Assembly: GCF_010183535.1 (NCBI RefSeq)
Contig: NC_071333.1
Coordinates: 17,978,587 to 18,042,586, forward strand
Direction of reading: 5' to 3'
Length of the DNA stretch: 64,000 nucleotides
From: Caenorhabditis remanei
Taxonomy: Eukaryota > Nematoda > Chromadorea > Rhabditida > Rhabditidae
Below the pieces are notes generated by a model, which saw nothing but the letters and a program-made list of their open reading frames with translations, searched no databases and was not told the origin of the DNA. Shown here piece by piece: positions 56,694-64,000 of the stretch. Position numbers and translations under genes: made by a program. Positions within the stretch are counted from its first letter, which is position 1; each line of letters starts with the position of its first letter.

Positions 56694-59488
56694 ATGTCCT
56701 ATGGTTGTTTCATATTTTGTATGGTTACATCTATTCTTCTAACTAATAGAATTACGAGTCAATGTGACCCTCAGGTAGATTAAATTTTACTTTCCCGTTT
56801 AACCAAAAATTTGACTGTTTTAGAATGATAAAAACATATTTCTCTGGTCAGTCAATCACCCACAACTACTATCTCAAGGATATCTATTTGGCACAATCCA
56901 TGTCCCCGTAACTGAGGTTTGGAAAGAAGGTAAGTAATGAAAAAGTCATAACTACCAGAATTATTCACCAGTGTTACACTTTTCCAGTCAGCGATCGGGT
57001 TCGTGAAGCATTTGACATCTCTGACACAGTTCTACTAGAGATTGACTTACATGATGAAGCAACAATCCATGAATTGATATCTTGTAAAAATTTGGCATAC
57101 GATGAAACGGTACATTCGTATCTACCAAAAGAATTATTTGGAAGGATTGAAAAAAGTAAGCTCGCAAGTTAGGAAGGTTAGAAAACTCTAGTATTATGTT
57201 CAGTAATGGAAAACCTGCGTACCAACTTCCTTACCTGGGCACAAAGCCAGAATCCACGAGATGCCAGAAAAATAAAGCACGCGGAAGAAATCTACAACAA
57301 TATCATAGGTATTCTATCCCTCTATATATGTTATTACGCGGGAACACGTGTTTGCCTTCTACTCTCAAAAAGAGACGTTTGTTCGAGTGGGTCATTCACA
57401 AGGGTGAGCCCAAATAGTAGGGTATACGCTACATGATGGTAAATACCAGAACATATGATTTTAGCACCCCTCCGATTGTTTTGAGTCATTTATATAATTC
57501 TGTCTTAACATAAATGATTTCAGGTGATTGGTGGAGAAAACGTCCGATATGGTTATTATTCCTGTTGTATCAAATGTGTGAGAACGTTTTCGAAAAAACG
57601 TCAAGCCCACTGTTAGACCTGTACATCGCCCAGAAAGCCACCGACGAAAAAAAGACTATCATTCCCATAGAAACCGCTGGGGAGCAATGTAATCCAGTAT
57701 GGACAGTCTCTGACGATGAGGTAAGTAGTTGCCATCATCACTTCTTCCGGAAGCACTTTATAATTCTCGAGTCTACTCGAAACCGACAAAAGAATAGAGA
57801 TGTGTTCGACGAACACAAACAATGTGACGTGTCAAGGATGGGGGGAAAAGCGGAGAGGGTCCATTAGTTGCGGAATAATAGAATGTGCAATATGGCGAAA
57901 CGATAATTGTCGTGTCGTTGTGCAGAATGTGTTGGTCTATGTGCCAAAATGTGTCAGAAAATGAATGTAGTAGAACAGAGAGACAAAAGATTGGAGCAGT
58001 AGGTGTTGGCTAAGAAGTGCTAAAAGCGGATGTACGCATGTTTTTTTATAATTGTTCATGTTTGAAACAGTAGGGGGTTCTCACATATAGAAAAGTGAAA
58101 CACGATTGTTAGTCTTCGAACACGCGGTTTTCAAACAATCTTTCAATTTGTTCATAGATACTTTCAACAATGTCTTTTCGAATCGAGTTATGAGCTCTCA
58201 AACTTTTTCTATGGTTAAGTTTTTTAATATGGAATTCCAAATCGGTGAATATTGTTCGCGAAGGTGTACTTTTTTCCTATGTACAAAAGAAGTTGGCCGG
58301 TAATAGGGAAATTGAGATAATCTTTTTTGCTTTGTTGTTTTGTCGCTTGTTTCTCCTTACATAAGAGTTATACGGCGAGTTTGATTGCATCATTCTCAAT
58401 AAGTAAAAAAACATATTTTCAGTAGCGAAAATATCGATTTTACTGCTATTTTTCCCATCCAGGTTTGCCGAATATTTGAAGAAAATGACTGAGATAATTT
58501 CCATACTGCTAGAAAAATTGGCAAAACGTACATTGCGTACACTGTTCGCCGATTTTGAATTCCATGTGAGAAAAGATAACCATGTGTAAACTTTGAGAGC
58601 TCATAACTTGGCTCGCAGAAACATTCCACCGGTTTCGACTGCAGAAATGGACTCCTCGTGGTCGAAGTACCTATAACCAATTTTATGAATTTTTTTAAAG
58701 CCGTGTCTCGAAGACTTCCCTGATAACATATGCCCTTCAACAAATTCACTTCATTTCAGATTGTCTTTGCTATCGAGCACACCATTCATTATCTAGAAGA
58801 CAAGTTTCGAGAAAAAAAAGTAGAAGGTTCCGATGCAAAGAGTAGTCTGAAGGAGCTAATAAAGCACTACAAGTGTGGAACTCTCAAAGAAGATATATTT
58901 GAAAAAGAAGGAATGTCCATAATAGAGTATGCCACTGACACTACAGGACGATTTAAAGCGGATGAGGCAAGCACTTGTTTCTAATTAACTCAATTAAATT
59001 TTTGATAGTTTCAGATAAACAAAAAGCTTAAACAAGACATATTTATTAAACGGAACCTACGAATGGCAAAACGGATTGACAAAATATTAAAAAGCCGGAG
59101 TAATCACACAATTTTCTCCGCTATTGGCGCGGGACACTTTTTTGGTAACAACAGTGTGCTCACTCACCTTGAAGCCAGTGGTTTCACTATCACCAGAGTA
59201 AAAGATACGGATACAATGTGAGTTTATCAATTTGTTACAGGCCTCACTCATATACCAAATTCACTCCCATTATGCCTGTTACCAAAACCATATTAACGTT
59301 TCAGACAATCTCCTCGATCACCATACCGGCAAACTGCAAAATTCAAGAGAGTTTGGACTAAAGAGAGTGCTGTCCGACGAAAATCTATCATTATCGAGGA
59401 AGTAGCTCAATCGTCAACTAGTTTTTCTGGATTTTGGCCAATTTCTTGTCTTATTGTTATTCATTCCATTTTTATACTTTTCCTATAA
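56694..59488 (+). CDS. TIKI/TraB-family membrane protease
   Basis: Eight exons (56694-56774, 56824-56929, 56988-57155, 57204-57308, 57524-57720, 58760-58966, 59015-59217, 59305-59488) give 416 residues. A signal peptide ([13 protein letters not shown]) is followed by the TIKI core: [13 protein letters not shown] with the conserved GxxH, the LLEIDLH segment, [12 protein letters not shown], and the second GxGH block [15 protein letters not shown] hydrophobic C-terminal segment ([13 protein letters not shown]) anchors it. TIKI proteins are metal-dependent proteases that in vertebrates clip the N-terminus of Wnt, so a role in Wnt control is possible but inferred. The intron after residue 244 is about 1 kb and carries a fold-back repeat. 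The next intron starts with GC instead of GT (GAG|GCAAGC at 58967). A poly(A) signal lies at 59663. Confidence 0.88.
58114..58667. repeat. Imperfect inverted repeat in a TIKI-gene intron
   Basis: Segments at about 58114-58290 and 58505-58667 are inverted, diverged copies sharing AGTTATGAGCTCTCAAA, TGGAATTC and a CTTCGANCACG end. It is probably an old fold-back element. Target-site duplications are not clear. Confidence 0.55.
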
Positions 59489-60606
59489 ACAGGTTTTTTT
59501 GTTGTTTTTTTTCTGTTCTCTAGTTCACTTATTACATACACAAAAATTGCAGTAAAGAAAAGAGAAAAATTCTACAGTCAGCTCTAAGGAATAATCAAGA
59601 TCCGACAATAATTATCAGTTCAACAAAACATATACTTCTGAAAAACTGATTTTGCTGAAAGAAATAAAATTTCACTCCTATACCTGGTCTCGCAATTGTA
59701 GGGACCATCGAAACACGGTACATTCATTGTACTTTGTTTTTCCCAGAATCCACATTTTGCATGGGGGGACCTCATTAGGTTCTACTCTCCCCCTCCCAAG
59801 CGGCGTGATGTCCGAGTGGATAACAGCGCAGGCTGAGGTCCGTAAGGCGCAGGTTCAATTCATCCTCAATTCGAACAAGCCTAGAAGATGCAAGAAGTTA
59901 TCTAGGTCGAGATGCACGAAGCTTATGCAGTTTTTGACAACATTTTTTTTATAATCAGACGGCATTTTGAGTTGAAAATGCAGTAAAAATGATAATGATA
60001 CTATGTAAATTCATTGTTTTGGGGTTTTTGCTGTACCACTTATAAAATTTTTTTCTTTACGCCACCTAGTGATGAAAAATGTTTTTGCTGACTTCAGATT
60101 GTATTTTTCTGAAAGAAACTATTTATTTTTCTGATAATTTGACAATCGTATACTCCGGCTTCATGAGTTTTCATAATATGACATTTTTGCGTTCGAAACT
60201 AGTGTTTTTCAAGAATTCATACTTTTACCGCATTCCAGCTGAACAATTTGCTGCTTTGATTCGCTAGATCTTTCAGTTATTGAAAAATTTAAAAGAATCG
60301 ACAGATTATTCTTGTTTTTCAATTATCTTCTTTACTTTCTATTCATTTTATATTAATTTGTCTTTTGTGAGAACTTCACATTATTCATTTGTATTTAAAT
60401 TTGCAACTCCCGTACTTTTTTTTTCATTTTATTAGAAAAATTGATAGAAATTCAGCAAAAAATGGTGTCTATACGCAAATAAGGTATTTAATCTGACAGG
60501 GAAAGGAAACAATACAAAAAAAATTGAGAAGAAAGATCGCTACATAAGGTGTAAGCTATTTTCTTAAGAGAGGAGGAAAAAACAAAGTTGGGGTGAGTGT
60601 CCGGAT
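59489..60606. other. Intergenic region between convergent genes
   Basis: Contains the 3' flanks of the TIKI-type gene and, on the other strand, of succinyl-CoA ligase. A degenerate tRNA-like block lies near 59808. No protein gene is supported. Confidence 0.5.
59808..59880 (+). pseudogene. Degenerate tRNA-like sequence
   Basis: TGTCCGAGTGGAT resembles box A of Ser/Leu tRNAs and GGTTCAATTC resembles box B at suitable spacing. The acceptor and T stems do not pair properly, so this is at most a tRNA relic or a tRNA-derived fragment. Confidence 0.3.
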
Positions 60607-62472
60607 TTAAATCGAGTTCAAGAAAGCAGTTGCCATTGAAGTTCCAAGTTTGGCTGGTGAGTCAGTGACCTAAAAAAGTAAAAATATGTTTTGGCATTTC
60701 TGGTCTGAAAAGCGTTTTCCATCTCATTATGGCTAGGTCCCGGACTTGTCAGTGACTTTATAAAATTATGAACTCACAATAACTCCGGCCTCTCTGAGAG
60801 CGTTGATCTTGTCAGCAGCGGTTCCTTTTCCGCCAGAAATGATGGCTCCAGCGTGTCCCATTCTTCTGCCTGGTGGTGCCGTGACACCAGCGATGAACGA
60901 GACGACTGGCTTTCTGGTCTTTCCAGAATTGTGTTCCTTGAGGAATTGAGCGGCTTCCTCTTCAGCGGATCCTCCGATTTCTCCGATGAGGATGATTCCT
61001 GGAATAGGCAAAATAAGATTACTAGAATAGAACAATTGTCGTTTTGCTTTATGGACCGTAACTATTCTGATATTGCTTCTGGTCAAATGATGTTATTGCT
61101 AGACTACGATGTATGCGCTAAACTGGTGAAAATTTGCTTCAAAAGAAGCTTCAAACCGGTATTACCCTTTTGCCGGTCGCTGACCGCTCACTCCAAGTTT
61201 GGCCCGGGTACGAGGAGTGGGTCTTGTTGCGACTACCGTAGTATTAAAACGCTTTAATAAGTAAAGTACGGTAAAGAGCCGCCGTAAATGATATTTCGCA
61301 ACGAGCCCCACACTTCGTCCCCGGGCAGAACTTTAAGCGAGTGGCCACCGGCAAATGGGTAATAAGAAAACTTATTTTACCATAAATGTTTCATTTTTCA
61401 TGTGTTGAGTCTGGTTATACTTATCACTCTGAAAATATCAATACAATTCGATTCCTACCTTTGGTTTCTGGATCCTCAAGGAAGACTTGAAGACAGTCGA
61501 TGAAGTTGGTTCCATTGAAGGGATCTCCTCCGATTCCAACGCACAAAGTCTGTCCGAACCCGACCTGAGTTGTCTGATGCACAGCCTCATAGGTAAGAGT
61601 TCCCGAGCGAGACACGATTCCGATGCACCCCTTCTTGTGAATGTGTCCTGGCATGATTCCGATCTTGCACTCATCAGAAGCAATGATTCCTGGACAGTTT
61701 GGTCCGACAAGTCTTGTCTTGTTCTGCTTGAGAAGACGCGACTTGACACGGACCATGTCGTGTTGTGGAATTCCCTCAGTGATGCATACCACCAATGGGA
61801 TCTCGGCATCCATCGCCTCCTCGATAGCGTTGGCGGCTCCACTGGGTGGGACGTAGATGACGGTGGCGTCGGCTCCGGTCTTGTTGCGAGCCTCGGTGAC
61901 GGTCTTGAAGACTGGTAGTCCGAGATGCTCGGTGCCGGCCTTGTTGGCGTTCACTCCTCCGACTACTTTGGTTTTGTACTCAAGCATTTGCTTTCCATGG
62001 AAAGTTCCCTGAAAAGCAACGGATGTTTTATAAGAAAAACTAGTTTGTGACGAGATATAGGATGTAGGGTTTCTAAATATTGCTTTTTTCTTCGTTTTTC
62101 AAACCCTGTTTGACGTCAAAACGTAGTACGTCTTGAAATTTATTTATAATTCATTCGAGATACCGCGAAAACTACGAAAAACACTGTTTTCCATGTTCTT
62201 CTAACCAAAAATGTATGAAACACTTCCTGGTCGTACTTTTTGTTAGTTATTCCCACGGGAACAATATATTTAATTATTTTCTCCCACGCACCTGCTTTCC
62301 TGTGAATCCCTGAACAATAACTTTGGTGTCCTTGTTGATTTTCAAGTTGTTGTAGGTGTTGTTGTAGAAACGAGCAGCTCCTGAAAAATCTAGTTTTGAA
62401 TAAAAAGTGTCAAAAGAGGTCCTTACCCTTTTGAATAGTTCTGGCATTATTGGCAAGTTGCTGACTCAACAT
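60607..62472 (-). CDS. sucl-1: Succinyl-CoA ligase alpha subunit, mitochondrial
   Basis: Exons 62427-62472, 62292-62380, 61459-62008, 60778-60998 and 60607-60669 (minus) give 322 residues, close to the C. elegans orthologue. The enzyme converts succinyl-CoA to succinate with nucleotide triphosphate formation in the TCA cycle, as an alpha/beta heterodimer. Seen are a short N-terminal targeting region ([19 protein letters not shown]), the CoA-binding [21 protein letters not shown], and the phosphohistidine site RRMGHAGAI. An acceptor-like TTTTCAG lies six bases before the ATG, so the message is trans-spliced there or has a 5' UTR intron. The paralogue sucl-2 is the alternative identity. I chose sucl-1 because I recall it as X-linked. 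Confidence 0.9.
61160..61364. mobile_element. 205-bp inverted-repeat MITE in a sucl intron
   Basis: Inverted arms of about 95 bp begin TATTACCCTTTTGCCGG and end with CCGGCAAATGGGTAATA. Inside, GCCCGGGTACGAGGAGTGGG pairs with an imperfect partner. It is GC-richer than the surrounding intron. No coding capacity. Confidence 0.7.
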
Positions 62473-64000
62473 GGTTACCTGAAAATGAAAATATTCAATA
62501 AATAACATTATTTTTGAGATGACCGGCGCAAAGATTAGAAGAAAGATAGCAAAATCTTAGAATATTGAAAACATTCGAAATCCGATTCTAATAAGAAACC
62601 AAAATCTGTTTTCTTATCAATTTATTTAAAAAAAAACAGCTATCAAGAAAAAGGTTCCTTGATTTCCAAACAACTACCTCGACATTACACAAAACAAAAG
62701 ATGGCGAGAGTGTACACGACAGTCCAGAGACCCAGGGAAAAAGAGGACGTACGCAGCCAATTGTTGGCTGCGTATTCAACGCTAATACATTGTCCAGTCC
62801 CGACCCCCTTGCCGTCCGTTCTCTGCCAATGCATCGGCGCACACTGTGTGTCTCTCAGTGTGTGTTTTTCTTTGCACAAGTTTGAAACCACTAGGCAGTG
62901 ATAGATATTCGAGAGAATTGGGTTTTTTGGCAGTAATTAGGATGGAGGATTGAGGATGGCAAAGGATAATATTCATTTTCTTTTCTTTTTGCAGTAGTCG
63001 TCGGTGACTCTGCTTTTTTGCTAATATTCAATTTTTCCTTATGCGCGAAACCGAGGCGAGCATACCATAAAGCTAACATGAATGGGATAACCCAGCCAAA
63101 AGTGCATTTTTTGAACAGATTGCGAAAACTTTGAAATTGGAATGGAAGGTTTTTCAAAAAATTGGTTGATGAAAACAGAAACGGGTTTTATTGAAAAAGG
63201 ATTTCACCATGCAAACAAGACAATCACAGAAAAGAAATTATCAAAATGATTAAAAGTTACTATTTTGGTCAGTCCATGTACTTTGTACATAGCCAATCGG
63301 TTCACTGACCAACATTCACAAGGGACAGAATTTTTTTTCCAAAAATTCCAGCAATATCTAACATGTCTGCTGCTCTACATACACTTTTCTAGAAAGTCTT
63401 CCAGCGTGCTGCTACATTTTCAATATATCCCAACTCCTGCGCTCTCTTATACCCGTCGCTCCCAAATAATTCATGATTTCCTTTACTTCTGGCAGAAGGC
63501 AGGGCAGGCTCGTCGTCAAACGTCTTACATAGAACGAGTGTTTTATTTCGCATCCCCCATTTCTCGAAAAACGTTTTTCGACACGTCTTCGTCGTTGGTC
63601 ATTTCATTTCGCTCCCCTCCCATGCTCCACCAGTTTATTGATTTACGCTTTGTGGCGCTGTTCTCCTGAGCTCATGCTCCCGCCCTAATCCGTCAAAACC
63701 ACCGTCAGGCGTCCGGATGTCATAGAAGATAAACTGCGATAATCTTCAAACGGGAAGCCCTTCTTATGCATTGGAAATGGCGGTTTAGAGGCCCTCGAAA
63801 CTCGCGCGACACTAACATTTTTCATTCGCTATCAAAACGGAAAGCGTGATACTAATGTGCTCATTCAAGCCGTTTGGTTTAAAATTCATTCGTTTCGGAC
63901 ACACCCCCGGTTTCTTGAGGCGCTGAGCTTGCACCTTGCCATAAACAGAATAAATCAATACCAGTTTTTTCTCTTCTCCCTTTCTCTGCTCTCCATTTAA
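62473..64000. other. Upstream region of sucl to window end
   Basis: No supported gene to the right edge. A 10-bp perfect hairpin lies at 62751-62773. The final 700 bp are pyrimidine-rich on the plus strand with open frames that lack splice signals. Confidence 0.4.
62751..62773. promoter_or_regulatory. Perfect 10-bp inverted repeat upstream of sucl
   Basis: ACGCAGCCAA and TTGGCTGCGT are separated by TTG, about 280 bp upstream of the sucl ATG. It includes a CCAAT-like core (GCCAAT). It could be a dimeric factor site or a small hairpin. Confidence 0.35.

Noticed and set aside
59811..59880. Functional tRNA gene
   Set aside because: Box A and B are recognisable but acceptor and T stems do not pair; kept only as a low-confidence relic.

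Overview
The window is nuclear DNA of a Caenorhabditis nematode, most likely not C. elegans itself. It is AT-rich, introns are mostly short with TTTTCAG-type acceptors, and the clear proteins are nematode orthologues. UNC-3, TATN-1, ATF-5, a SPRR-2-like receptor and a SUCL-1-like subunit are, as far as I recall, all X-linked in C. elegans, so this is probably X chromosome. I rebuilt gene models by hand from reading frame, splice sites and phase. Most main models close exactly in frame, several at the family's usual length.

Left part (1-23 kb). A 340-residue coiled-coil protein (minus) diverges from an ATF4/ATF-5 bZIP gene (plus) that has an out-of-frame coding-like leader. A sex-peptide/myoinhibitory-peptide receptor-like GPCR (453 aa) and tyrosine aminotransferase tatn-1 (464 aa) follow on the minus strand, separated by long noncoding stretches. 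Two short plus-strand exon chains (6.2-6.6 kb and 19.4-20.0 kb) and the last exons of a small membrane protein (minus, 6.9-7.2 kb) are weaker calls.

Middle (23-45 kb). unc-3, the COE terminal selector of motor neurons, runs leftward from 31.1 to 23.2 kb with 490 residues and two interchangeable first exons. A perfect COE half-site pair lies just upstream of the second one. Divergent from it is a 30-exon gene for a 2178-residue secreted protein made of four tandem serine carboxypeptidase domains (K10C2.1-like); the first domain has lost its catalytic serine. Next come an 850-bp tandem duplication, a 318-residue PRPP synthetase gene, a stray copy of the carboxypeptidase 3' end and a duplicated 3' flank.

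Right part (45-64 kb). Two tandem Argonaute genes of the nematode-expanded type lie here. The downstream copy is intact (954 aa, PIWI triad D-D-A). The upstream copy has an in-frame TGA, and its exon is split by a 1.73-kb near-perfect palindrome flanked by a TAA target-site duplication. A TIKI/TraB-type membrane protease (416 aa, with a GC-AG intron) and mitochondrial succinyl-CoA ligase alpha (322 aa, minus) follow. Three smaller fold-back elements lie in the same 20 kb.

The most interesting object is the Argonaute gene invaded by a long palindrome. Its transcript would fold into about 0.84 kb of double-stranded RNA inside a gene of the small-RNA machinery.
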